64,000 nucleotides of DNA from Toxonevra muliebris. Taxonomy: Eukaryota > Arthropoda > Insecta > Diptera > Pallopteridae. The notes beneath the pieces were generated by a model. It was not told where the DNA came from and did no database searches. It was given only the letters and a program-made list of their open reading frames with translations. Below, one piece after another: positions 46,301-57,389 of this stretch. The stretch spans positions 10,244,708-10,308,707 of the forward strand of contig OY829329.1 of the NCBI GenBank assembly GCA_963691655.1, in the 5' to 3' direction. Numbering within the stretch: position 1 is the stretch's first letter; the number at the start of each line of letters is the position of its first letter. The position numbers were made by a program, and so were the translations under genes.

Positions 46301-48480
46301 TCATCCAGATTGCTACACGGTCTAGCAATCTATGCCTGTTATTTGAATGTATTATGTAAGTAAACAAGAATACCTCCACCTCCTCCCAAAAAAAAAAAGA
46401 ATACAAAGTTTTCATTGGTTTGAGATCGGTCGTGAAAAGGTTAAAGAAATCATTTGAGAATTTTTTCCAAACCTGAACAGTGAAAAATGTTTTTCATGGG
46501 CAGTTTTGCATTTTTCTTAGTGAAATATATATAGAATATATGAATATTAAATATGTAATATGAAATGCCTAATGTCAATCAACATGACAGATTACAAATA
46601 AACTGAAGTAATAAATAAAAAAAAAATTATTCTAATTTCATCTTAATCGAAAATTTTTTCTAGAAATTAAATTCAAGAATGATTAAACAAAATGTGTAAA
46701 TGCGTACATAGTTACGCATTCATCACACTTTACATTTACCACAATTTCACAAATATTTGTACATTCATTGTCGAGTAAATGGTTAGCTGCAAAACCAAAA
46801 TGATTTATACTCAAAATCAGCACACACACACACACACTGATGCTATAGTGAAGTAGTTTTATGTCTAACAACAACTTCATTACGTGCGAATTTCAAGGAT
46901 ATAAATAAATACACACACACCCACTACGAATTACGCTTCCTCTCTCTATATAATCGCCTACAATATAATTGCTTTTGGGGGCGTACTCATATTATAGCAA
47001 TCGAGTTTCTGCTTTATCATGTGCGTATCACATTAGTAGGAAGTGCGAGCAATTAAGATGATATTTAAGATATTTCAACAAACCACTGCCGACCATTTGT
47101 AGTATACTCGTATTGTAATTCTAGTATTTTAAAGCATAAATATGATATGGTATAATATAATTTCTAACTGATTTAAAGTTGCTATTGAAAGTATTGCAAT
47201 TAACTATTTGCGTTTTTTTTTTTTTTTTGTGTATCTACTGATATGAATTCATCATAATTAAAATCGTAAATATACCGGGTAATTCTTTCCCAATGGTCAA
47301 TATGAAAGAAGGTAAAAGGGGAGATCTAAACTAGTAAGAAATAGTGTGTGTGAGAGGCTTGTTTTCAACCGCTTATGAGCTATAAAGGCTTGAAGACTTT
47401 TTGTTCCAGTATTATGGCTATAACATCTTAAGTTAAGCGCATTTGAAAAAAATCTTTTACTTATTTGAAAGCTAATAAAATTATCTTTCCTTAATTTTTA
47501 AATGTGAGAAAATTATTTACATTTATTCATTTAATCATGTATTTCCTTCGCATTCAACAATAATTTAGAGAAGTGACGGCCAAATTAAATTTTTACTACA
47601 AAAAAAAATTTTAAGCTTTTTAATTTATATAAGTTGGTTAGATGTAGTTGTCTCTTTTCATCGCAGTGCAAAAGCTTTTTAAATGCTAATTTTTTTTTTA
47701 ATGGTATAAAGAGGCCATCACTGATCTACAATTAAATAGAAGTCAATAATTTGAAAATCATTAAAGTTACTAACAAATAACTTAACTGTTCTTGTTGCCA
47801 ACTTTTCAATTTGAAATAACAAATGCTGCATAATCTTTATCTTCTTATTTTTCTTTTAAACTTAAACAAGTGTTTTCAAAATTTTCCATTCATGTGTGAA
47901 ATATGATATCCTTATACAAGAATTTCATTCATTCATTCATTCACACTTGCTGTATTGCATCTCTCTTTAAAAGTCAAGTGTGTATCACAGCATAAAAATT
48001 AAACTTCACAGCATGAATTCATAAAAATACAAAAAAAACAAAAAACAAAAATGTTCACCTAACATTCAAGAAATAACCATACCACTAACTAACACCCACA
48101 CCCACACACGCACACACTTCAACTTCACAACTTCGGGATAAATGAAAGGATGTCAAGTTGCAGCAGCAGCAGTTTTGCCAAAAGAGAAATGCTCTACGTG
48201 TAATGAAAAATCATGCAGCAAAAGAAGAAGAATTGCTCGTGTAGAACACACACACACACACACATACCAGATGTTAAGTAGGTACCCAGTGAGGTGGTCG
48301 GCGGTTAAGATATTCTCTCCCACATATGTATTTATCGTTAAGTCACTAAGGGTCTTCATTAAAACGCGGGAGTTTTATGAAGCATGCTAACCTCGTAATT
48401 TTACGAACTTCGAAAAAAAAACTGTCAAAATTCGTATGGGAAATAGTTTATTTTAATCGGACGGAATCTGATGTCAAAGT
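46301..48480. other. Non-coding stretch with simple repeats
   Basis: (CA)n at 46822-46838 and 48247-48263, and an ATTC run at 47925-47942. The frame at 48142-48390 contains alanine and histidine-threonine runs generated by simple repeats. No supported gene. Confidence 0.5.
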
Positions 48481-48484
48481 ACCT

Positions 48485-48557
48485 GTTCACACGAGCGCAA
48501 GCATGAACGCCTGTGTGAACTCATTCAGATAGTCGTTCATGCTTGCGCCTATATGAA
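48485..48557. repeat. Hairpin, 15-bp perfect stem
   Basis: 48495-48509 (GCGCAAGCATGAACG) and 48534-48548 are exact reverse complements, with a partial outer pairing GTTCA / TGAAC. The GTTCA(C)-GCGCAAGC motif pair looks like a terminal repeat of a small DNA transposon folded onto itself, but no target duplication is visible. Confidence 0.65.
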
Positions 48558-48986
48558 CAGCCACAAACATATGATAAATACGCTCCAAACTGAGCTTGAA
48601 TTTCGAAAAGGTGGACAAAAATATATATAACGCATTGTCCTATATTTTTGATATTTTGGTTGCAGTGGTTTTTTCCGTTACTGGTCACAAATCTGTTATC
48701 AAAATTTTCATAAAAAGAAACTGTGGGTCCAATATTTGTTGAAAAACTTATTCGATCTTCACAAAATTGCGTATTCACGAGAGAATTTCGCGTTGCTATT
48801 TACAAATAAGTTATCAAAATTTTTAAAAACAAAATGGCGAATTAATATTGCGAACAATTTATTGGAATATGTTGAGCAAAGTGCTGAGTAGTCACGGACT
48901 TAGATGCTACCAGCATTACCATTCAGGTAACTCCCTCTTTGAGATATTATACACAAAAGAGTATTTAAAAATAAAAAAAAACTAAA

Positions 48987-49170
48987 TTGTGTATTAACGA
49001 ACACAATGCAGAAGTGAAACTTCTTGTGAACTAAACGAAACACAAGCAAATGAAATTTTTCAATCGCTAAATTTTTTACTTCATTCGATTGTGTTTTTTA
49101 ATTTCATTTGCTTGTGTTTCGTTTAGTTCACAAGAAATTTCACTTCTGCCTTGTGTTCATTAATACACAA
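48987..49170. mobile_element. Foldback element, 70-bp arms, 44-nt loop
   Basis: Arm 48987-49056 pairs with 49101-49170 at about 67 of 70 positions (outer TTGTGTATTAA, inner AAACACAAGCAAATGAAAT). The loop is AT-rich. There is no coding capacity. The structure is that of a foldback MITE. I could not define a target duplication in the A/T-rich flanks. Confidence 0.85.
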
Positions 49171-51180
49171 CCAATTTTTTTTTTTGGGATTAATGCTAGA
49201 ACAAAAATTGCAACTCTGTACCGGTAATGTCGATGACAATTGTAGTGAACTTTTTTTGTGTGCGACATCTTCATGTAATTCCTTGGACATTTGCGCCATC
49301 TGTGTGTGAAATGTATAACTGTCATAAACTTTAAGATGGGGACGCTACACATTGTTCTTTCTGCCATAGGCGTGTGTGTGTGTGTAATTAATATGTTATA
49401 TTGAATTAAAACTATTTATGAATCGTTTGCTATATAGTTTGCTCGTGAATTCAGTTACGGAAAATTGATATTTAGCACCTCATGCACATTGTTCGACAAA
49501 ATTATGTCGCATTGCAAACTTACGCGCGACGTCACATCCGGTTGGTTTTACTCTAGGACAAGAGAAAAGAAGTTTCACTTCAAAAAATATTTTTTGAGTT
49601 TTGCCAACCTTTTTGAAATTCATTTCCAACGTGTGCTAATTTACACATTTCTCACACGGTGTCTTCGTGAAAACTGCCTCGTAAAATTCCTTGCAATGAA
49701 TACCCTTATTATGTACTATGCTTATTCCGTAAACTTTTGCTTATACGAGTTGCTATGTGTATCAGCTAACAATACATCAGCTGTTTACTTTCCTAACTAA
49801 TACTCTCATATCAATGCATGTGAGTTAAAGTGTACGTGTGTATGTGTTTTCCTCTATTATTCATTGTTTTCCGTGCGTCACCTAATGGGCGTAACCTTTA
49901 CCATCAACACTTTTGTTAAATTTTATTTTAAACACATTTGTCTTTAAAGCACATGAGATGCTTTCTCTGCAAAACGAGCAACTGTGCTAGTAAATTTCCT
50001 TCAGACAACACTCAAGCAAGTATTTTCCCAGCAAAAAAAAAAAAAAAAAAAAAAGGGTCTTATACTTTATACTTTTTAAAGAAATTAATACATTATGGAA
50101 TATATTAAGAAAGAAATGCATACCTAAAAAATGGTAACTGAACTAGTGACGAATTCACTTGCGATTGTAGGAAACAGCATCATTGATTTAAACCAGTGAG
50201 GGCCATTCTAGACCATGGACAATATACTCATTTATATTACTATTAAAAATCGCGAAAATAGAAACAGTGGCTACTGAAAATCTCTTTGCATGCACGTACA
50301 GTTTAATCGTATACGTATTAAATAGAGTTTAAAGCTTTTTTTCAATTAAGTGTACGTTAGGCCGTCACTGATCTAAACTGCATACAAGCTGCTTACCTTT
50401 TTTGACATTAAATAGTAATTATTGATTCTTCGTAGCTCGACGATAACAGCTTACCTCGGCAATCATTTATTACATGCCAGTTTGAAAACTTATTCCAGAT
50501 TATTAATTTCTGTTGAATGATCTTTTGAATGAATTTTCTGATTTGAATTTTTTTTTTTTGCTTGGTTATTTCTTGTCTCTTTCATAAGTGAAATTAATGC
50601 TGCTGACATTATTTAAGTTGAAAGTTCTTAACTTTATTGCAATTTTGTGATGTGAAATAATTTTAATTTTGATAAATATTTATTTAAAACACATAAGATG
50701 AGAAAACGTTAAAGTTTTAGTTTCTAAATATTAAATCTCATGATGAAAACTGATTGTAAATTTCTAGAGGAGATAGAGAAAAATATATGGGGAATTCTCT
50801 GTCGGATGGAGACCCCCCCCCCCCCCCTCCTGTCCAAAATTGGTTAAGGTATTTTTGGGCATGTATGGGCTCAAATGAAAGTTTATTATCTCTAGTTTCG
50901 AATGCAACAAGACCTTTTTTGATTTGGCATGATGGCGGACCAAAAATATTAATGAAGAATAAGTTTTTTTTTTGGAAGTTTTCTGATGACTTGGGACACG
51001 TGAGATACGAAAAACTGTTTTTTGGGACTTTTAATTTTTTGAGGTTAGGGACGATGCGTAACATTTCCCGTGGAAAATAATATTAGATTCATGTTCATCA
51101 ACTAAACATGCAGCATGCGGCTGCACTTTCTATTGAAATTAAAATTAAATAAAGTATTTAACAAGCGAGTGTCGTGGCGC
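49171..51180. other. Non-coding stretch; poly-C tract at 50813-50827
   Basis: Contains an A20-type run at about 50034-50054 and a C15 run at 50813-50827. Around the C run, opposite-strand frames of 97 and 108 codons (50787-51080 plus, 50738-51064 minus) overlap almost fully. Neither shows a domain. The frame at 49465-49800 (111 codons) is also unrecognised and has no clear start context. Confidence 0.45.
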
Positions 51181-51189
51181 GAAAAAAAA

Positions 51190-52190
51190 ACACGATAATA
51201 TTTAACAGAAAATAATATAAATGACAGCCAAAATTTATATAAGAGCAAAAGTGAAATAGTTGAATATCTCAGTGCAAGAACGGGACAAGTAACACAGCTT
51301 AGAGTGAAAATGAAACGACTTAAAAGTAAGAGCAGAAATGGTTTACCAACTCTTTTAGAGCTAAACAGCATAGTGATTTATTCCGGTTTTGCTCTGAACA
51401 TACTTCGTTTCACTTTTGCTCTGAACATATTTCGTTTCGCCTTTGCTCCAAAGTAAAATTATTTCACGTTTTTCTGAACGTAACTGTTATACCACTTTTT
51501 CTCTCAGCCTCTCATATGTACAGCTGAGCCACAAGCAGAAAAAGCACTAGGTTAGAAATGTGAGTTCTAGGAAGGTTTGGAAAATAGCTACATATTCGAG
51601 AAGTATATAACAGGTCGAGAGGAAAAGCGGGCTAAAATTTATATAAGAGCAAAAGTGATATAATTTAATATCTCAATGCAAGAACGGGCCAAGCTTATAG
51701 TGAAAATGAAACGACTTAAAAGTAAAAGCAAAAATGGTTTACCAACTCTTTCAGAGCAAAAACGGCATAGTGATTTATTTCAGTTTTGTTCTGAACATAT
51801 TTCGTTCCATTTTTGCTCTGAACATATTTCGTTTCGCTTTTGCTCCAAAGTAAAATTATTTCACGTTTTTCTGAACGTAACTGTTATATCACTTTTTCTT
51901 TCAGCCTCTCATATGTCCAGCTGAGCCACAAGCAGAAAAAGCACTAGGTTAGAAATGTGAGTTCTAGGAAGGTTTGGAAAATAACTACGCATTCCAGAAA
52001 TATATAACAGGACGAGAGGAAAAGCGGGCTAAAATTTTGCTCTAAAAGACTTCGTTTCGCTTTTGCTCTTAAGCAAAATTATTCCACTTTTTTCTGAACG
52101 TAAAAGTTATGCCGCTTTTGCTCTTAAGCAAAATTATTCCACTTTTTTCTGAACGTAAAAGTTATACCGCTTTTCCTCTAAGCCTCTCAA
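51190..52190 (+). repeat. ~400-bp tandem repeat, two full units plus a truncated third
   Basis: AAATTTATATAAGAGCAAAA at 51231 recurs at 51635 (period 404), and the following GAACGGG-CAAG, TGAAAATGAAACGACTTAAA, TCTGAACATATTTCGTTTCG and CTGAGCCACAAGCAGAAAAA blocks repeat in order. A third, shortened copy starts near 52028 (offset ~397). Inside each unit TTTTGCTCTGAACATATTTCG and TCTTAAGCAAAATTATTCC form smaller repeats. AAGAGCAAAAGTG near the start and its reverse complement later in the unit give internal inverted symmetry. No gene. Confidence 0.85.
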
Positions 52191-53440
52191 ACCACATTCA
52201 GATAATAATACCTCTTACGAATCCTTTCTAAAACCTTTAAAGCTGTGAAAATCAAAGTAACTTAAGTTCAAATTATTGCATTAGAACTACTTCAACGCTT
52301 ATTTTTTAAATTTATTTGACCTGATGCAGAGATCCTGCAAGCCAAACTAGAAAAGTAAGTAAGTAAGTAAATGTCTATGAATTTATGGTTTCTAAATCAT
52401 AAGAAGTGAGTTTAAAACAGCTGGAGCATAGTATTTTTAATCAGGAAGCAGTGTCACTATTTAAAATTAACTAATAAATATTTACCACCATTGTGCACAA
52501 TTACTAAGTCATTAGTTATAACAACAAAATTAATAATAACCACACTCACACTTTTTTTGTTTTGTTTTGTTTTTTTTTTGCAACTTTAAGATTTTAATCT
52601 TAAATTATGAAATAAATTCAAAAACTCTAAATAACAACAAACAATAACAATCAACAATTTCCAAAGGCCTCACCTCAAAATACATATATAAAAAAATATT
52701 GAAAGAAGCTCGTCGTTGTAAACTTGTTGACGACGCCACGCAAAAATCTGAAAGAGCCGCAGGTAGTAAAAATGAAAAAGCTTCAATTTAAAAATATATA
52801 TAAAAAAAAAAAAAAAAATTCATTAAAAAATTATAATAAGAGTTGAGTTTTTATAATCAAATCATAAAGAAACAAAATCAGTAAAATGTTTAAAATCAAA
52901 TTAACCAAAATTCCATACCAGCATTGGTTGATGGTTGGTAACAATGAACGATGTACGAGTACGAGATACTGAATGCAATTGTTTCATGGGGAATTGTTAT
53001 GAAGGGAATTTGATTTTTATTTTTTTCCTTTTTTTTCATTTTTTTTTTTTTGTTTCATATATACAAATAAACATAACAATAAAAGTATCATAAGTACAGT
53101 GGGCTTTATTGCATAGCTTTATGCATATTTCATGCATCATAAATTTTTTTTCTATAGTTAGCATTGATTTTCAAATTAGAATTCAAATGTCTGATATAAG
53201 AAAGAAAATGACAGAAATATATAAAAAATTATTATTGGGTCTTTCTTTCTTTTTCTTTCAGATTTAAAATTTTAAATTTCTAATTTGAAAATCAATGTTA
53301 ATTTTGTTTATCGTGCATGAAATTTGCATCCCTAATTATAAATGCTTTTAAAAGTAAAGAAAAACTGCAAAAAATAGTTAGACGAAAGTGGAATAGGACT
53401 ACGTATTCAGAGCTTTAGAGTATTTAATTTCAGTATACAG
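52191..53440. other. AT-rich non-coding stretch with (AAGT) microsatellite
   Basis: (AAGT)n at 52353-52371 and poly-A/T runs near 52801 and 53040. No supported frame. Around 53160-53310 TTTCAAATTAGAA and TTCTAATTTGAAAATCAATG form a loose inverted pair. Confidence 0.45.
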
Positions 53441-53443
53441 AAA

Positions 53444-53645
53444 AGTCGCCGTAGCCTAGTGGTTAGTGTGTTGGCAGAGGTGCCCGGGATCACATTTCTC
53501 AAAAAAAAGAAGAAAATAAAAATCTTTTTGGGAAATCTCCCAGTGTAAGAATTGCCTATAAAAAGTTTTCCATTTCGCTGGATTCGGACTCCGGATTAGG
53601 TATAAAACTGTAGGTTCCTTCCATTCGTTTATAAATAAAACTCAC
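53444..53645 (+). mobile_element. tRNA-derived SINE
   Basis: The head GTAGCCTAGTGGTTAGTGTG (53451-53470) is a good RNA polymerase III A box in a tRNA-like setting. The B box (GGGATCACATTTCTC, about 53486-53500) is mutated. Downstream, GGATTCGGACTCCGGATTAG and AAAACTGTAGGTTCCTTCC resemble, from memory, the 3' part of repeats common in tephritid genomes. The length of about 200 bp fits a SINE. Target duplications are not clear. Confidence 0.65.
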
Positions 53646-54229
53646 ATAAAAGAATGGATTCGAAAGGTTTGTTCTAGGTCCTACATGAGCTTTTAGTAGT
53701 ACACAAAAACGTCATGATATCTATGAAGACTATTTAAAGGGAAAGCGGAGGAATGCAGGAATTCAAGCAGGCAGAAATTTAAAGCTAGACAAAAAAAGAA
53801 GTTTCGTTGTCTTGTAGAAATCGGTACCACCATTTCTAGAGAGAACCGATGTTTTCTTGTCTAGTAATGATTTGAAAATTTGTAGTGAAAGGATAAGTCA
53901 CTGAGCCATTAAAGCTTGGGAGTGATTTGTAAATTTATAAAGAAAGCATAAGTCATTGAACTCAGAGTAGACAGAACAGAAATACCCTTAACTAGTATAT
54001 ATATATGTTTCCTAAGGTTCCAGGGAGGAACAAAGGGCCACATCCTTAACTAGTAGTGATCTGAAATTCATATATTCATAGATGTATAAGAATAATTGAA
54101 CCACTCAAAGCTTGAAGGAATAAATCATTAAACCACTCAATACTAGGAAAAATGGAAATTTCCTTATTTTTAGTGGTCAAAAATATATAACTCACTAAAC
54201 CACTCAAATCTAGAAAGAACGAAAGTTTC

Positions 54230-54740
54230 TTAGTGCAGAAGTATCCGAAAACTGCTTCGTGAGAAAACCTAACAGAAAATCAGCGGAATTTCTTGGGAAA
54301 CTTAGAAGAAAGGACCTGAGATTACTGGTGGGTGTCATCACAGGGCACAACATAATGGTCAGCATATGACTAATATGGGTGTCATCACCGATCCAACCTG
54401 CCAATTGTGTCTTGTGGACCACGATACTATGGGACATTATCTTTGTAGCTGTCTGGCGTTCACGAAAATCAGATTAAGGCTGTTGGGTAGTGATGTCTTT
54501 AGTATTAACAATGTCCATACTCTCTTCCTCTTCCTGAGCTTCTGAGTTTCATCAGTAAAACAAAGAAGTTCGAGGTTGTGAGACCCTAGATCTTTCTTCT
54601 TCCGATTTATCCCCTCACATATCTTTCCTGTTTTTTTACACTCTTCTACTGGCTCTATCTTGGGTATAGTACAATAACCTTCGAGACTGAGTGCTTTGAT
54701 GAAGTCCAGCCTACCTTTAACTCTAACTCTAAAATCGAAA
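54230..54740 (+). mobile_element. I-like retrotransposon 3' end, second copy of the 13.4-15.0 kb family
   Basis: Plus-strand NCFVRKPNRKSAEFLGKLRR corresponds to KCFVRQPNRKSADFLLKLRR in the first copy. Then DLRLLVGVITGHN, and in another frame CQLCLVDHDTMGHYLCSC, the C-terminal zinc-like domain (C-x2-C...H-x4-C). The untranslated 3' part (GAGGTTGTGAGACCCTAG through AGTCCAGCCTACCTTTAACT) matches the first copy closely and ends in a TAACTCTAACTCTAA tail. The 5' truncation at about 54230 is typical of LINE insertion. Confidence 0.8.
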
Positions 54741-55631
54741 ATTTATAATGGAGGGATAAGGCATTGAAATTCTCAAATCTAGACTGTACTTCTACTGTAT
54801 TTCACTGAAAAAATCTAATTTCTCTATGCTACTGTAAAAATGAACTTTCTAAGTGGCTAATCCAAGTTGTAGGTCTAGTCGGATTGAAGAAAATTTGCTT
54901 ACCAGGAATATTCAATACAATACTCAATACTCTCAAAATCTGAACTTAGCATTAAAAACCGGTTTTTAAAGGTGCGGATATATTTTAAGTTTAAGCTCTA
55001 GGATTTTTCAACCAATTTTAAAGTTTAATATTTTATTTGGATAAATATTGTGGAGCTTCAGTCCAAATTATGATTTTTTTTTAAATTTTTTCAACTTTTA
55101 AATCTTATCACTTACATATTTTCTGCATTAATAAACACGGTTTTGCATTAAATTTTCGGTTGAATTATCTAAATTTGTTCAAAACCAAATGAAATTAAAT
55201 AAATAGGTGTTAGACTGAAGACCCAGTTGTCGCATGTCCGATTTTCAGACAGAGAGTAATTTGCTTTAAAAGTTTTATTGAGTTAAAATCTTTATAATTC
55301 AATGATAAAGCTTTTTGTAAAACAAAATATATGAGTAAATTGTTTCAAAAGTTGGGAAAATTAAAAAAATGGGAGTTGTCGAGATATTTCGGACTATAGC
55401 TTCACTAATTTTCACAAGAATTTAATATTTTATATACCTTAGAAGTGTCTTCCATTTTTCTGCAAAATATAGATTGAAAAATTATGGAATTTTAACTTGC
55501 ACCTCTGAAAATCGTTTTTTGATTCTAAGAAAGAAACTTTTTGTTATTTGACTAGACCCAGAACCTAAACTATGTCACTTATTATTATTGATTAGGTAGA
55601 TTCTTTATATTTTTGTGAATTTAAATTTCTA
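54741..55631. other. AT-rich non-coding stretch, no gene seen
   Basis: GGTGTTAGAC at 55206-55215 is the reverse complement of 55732-55741 within the tRNA-like dimer below. Beyond that nothing is supported. Confidence 0.45.
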
Positions 55632-55758
55632 CCTGAGAATCGCACCCTTGGACTTGGTACTTCAAACCAAACACACATTCACTGAGTTACCTCAGAGTCT
55701 GGGAAACGAAACTTTGGCAGCTGCAGACACTGGTCTAACACCGATTCACTAAGCCAGC
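55632..55758 (-). repeat. Dimeric tRNA-like repeat
   Basis: On the minus strand two tRNA-like units follow each other directly. Unit 1 starts GCTGGCTTAGTGAATCGG (A-box-like) and carries GTTTCGTTTCCC (B-box-like, 55701-55712). Unit 2 has GAGGTAACTCAGTGAATGTG (A-box-like, 55673-55692) and GGGTGCGATTCTC (B-box-like, 55635-55647). Both A-box regions share AGTGAAT. Each unit is about 65 bp. This may be a dimeric SINE head. The box matches are imperfect, so transcription is doubtful. Confidence 0.45.
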
Positions 55759-56869
55759 AAAATTCAGTTACTGTTTTTTCTACATAAAATCACTTAATTA
55801 ACCCACTGTGCATTTTAAATAAATTAAGTACATAAGTATGAAAAAGAAAGAAACGCTTATAGGCAGCCAATCTTGATGCCAAAATCTCTGTAGGTTGCTG
55901 TAAATAATTAGAAAAAAAAATAATGCAAGTATTTATATTTTATTTTTTTTTCATTATAATTTTGTTTTTATATGTATGTACTATAGGTACGTAATTTTAT
56001 TTTTATTATTTTAACTTTACACCTTTTGTTTTTATAGATTAAGCTGAATTTAATATGTGAACCAAACATTTTTGACTTTTTTTTTTGTTTTTTATTTTTT
56101 AGACAAGGTCGTACGTTCCACACAGAAAATGAAATTTATTTTCAATTAAATTAATTGTATGAAAATATTTTGTTTTTTTTTTTATATATCGCTACCTATT
56201 CTTAAAATTTAATTGTTTTAATTAACTTTAATGCTTATGTTGCTGCTGTTGCTTTTGATTGTTACTCTTCAAATTCCAAGAAGATTTTTATAACGTAGAG
56301 TTTAATATTTTTTTTTTGGTTTTGGAGTATTTCAATTTACGGTGAGAAATTGCATAAATTTTCAATTAAGTATATTACCCGTGGGTCACAATCACTTGAG
56401 TCTATAAAGTTTCTGGAAAGACTATGAACAGCAATTAATTTCAATTTTGAGATTGAATTTTTTACAGTGTGATTAGGGTTACCAATCGTACTCTTTTCAA
56501 GAGCCTATTTTATCTAAACCGGCTTTCTTTTTTTTGAGTTTTTTTTGGCAAGATCTCTAAAATTTCACAGGATAAGCTCAAGGTTCATAGGTTTGATGAT
56601 ATTATTGAGGCGTTTATAATCGCAGTGGATCAAGTACATAATATATAACTCTCAAAATTTTGTAGTTAAAGTTGACAGGCTTTCCAGCACTTCTTGAATA
56701 TACCACCTATTTGATTCTTGTATAAAACTATTATCAATAGTCTAACTTAAATATCTGAAACTGAATAATTTCTGAAATGAGTATGTATTAGTGTGGGGGT
56801 AGATCGGACAAAAGAGACAATTTGTCTATTTTTTTCGATCACTATTTAAAATTTTTCTTTCTCATGAAA
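55759..56869. other. AT-rich non-coding stretch, no gene seen
   Basis: Long T-rich tracts (55944, 56075, 56170). No supported frame or RNA gene. Confidence 0.5.
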
Positions 56870-56990
56870 ATAATGGCGCAAGGGAACTCTTAATTGAATG
56901 TAGGAAGAGATTGACACCATTTGCACCTGGTATTTTAAACTTAGAACTAGATTACTCTCTAGAGAGAGAGGACTCACTTCAAACTCGGTT
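56870..56990 (+). repeat. Short copy of the LINE-derived GA-rich repeat
   Basis: AATGGCGCAAGGGAACTC, then TTTGCACCTGGTATTTTAAA, then CTCTAGAGAGAGAGGACTC carry the same three landmarks as the arrays at 29.45 and 32.8 kb. It is a single diverged unit. Confidence 0.5.
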
Positions 56991-57389
56991 TGAGAAAAAA
57001 TGGATTTGACCCACTATGATTCTATACATTTCATTTATGCTTTGTTTTATTTATTGGTTCAAAGCAGTCCAGCAATAAAAATTAGACAAGCCCGCATTTT
57101 TCAGATCCAATAATGAAGGTTGAAGTTCCATTGAATTTTACCCTAAATTCGAGTAATTGGTTTTACTTTATAGTGGAACTAAAGTGAATTCACAGACAAA
57201 AACTCCTGTCGTTTTTATAAATAGTTAAAAATAAATAGATTTATAAGCTTTCAAGCCAATAACCCCAGGAAATCTCGGTAAGAGCTGTGGCTATGTAATC
57301 CCTACTCTTTTGCCAATAATGCCCCAACATTCCCCCCTCCTCCCCTACGAGTGAATGCATCACATTACACAGTGAAACAAAATTTCAAG

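Noticed and set aside
49465..49800. 111-codon plus-strand frame, fairly hydrophobic
   Set aside because: Composition follows the AT-rich DNA and there is no family likeness or clear start context.
50738..51080. Frames of 97 and 108 codons with poly-proline and poly-glycine runs
   Set aside because: They overlap almost fully on opposite strands, and the runs come from one C15 tract. No domain is recognisable.
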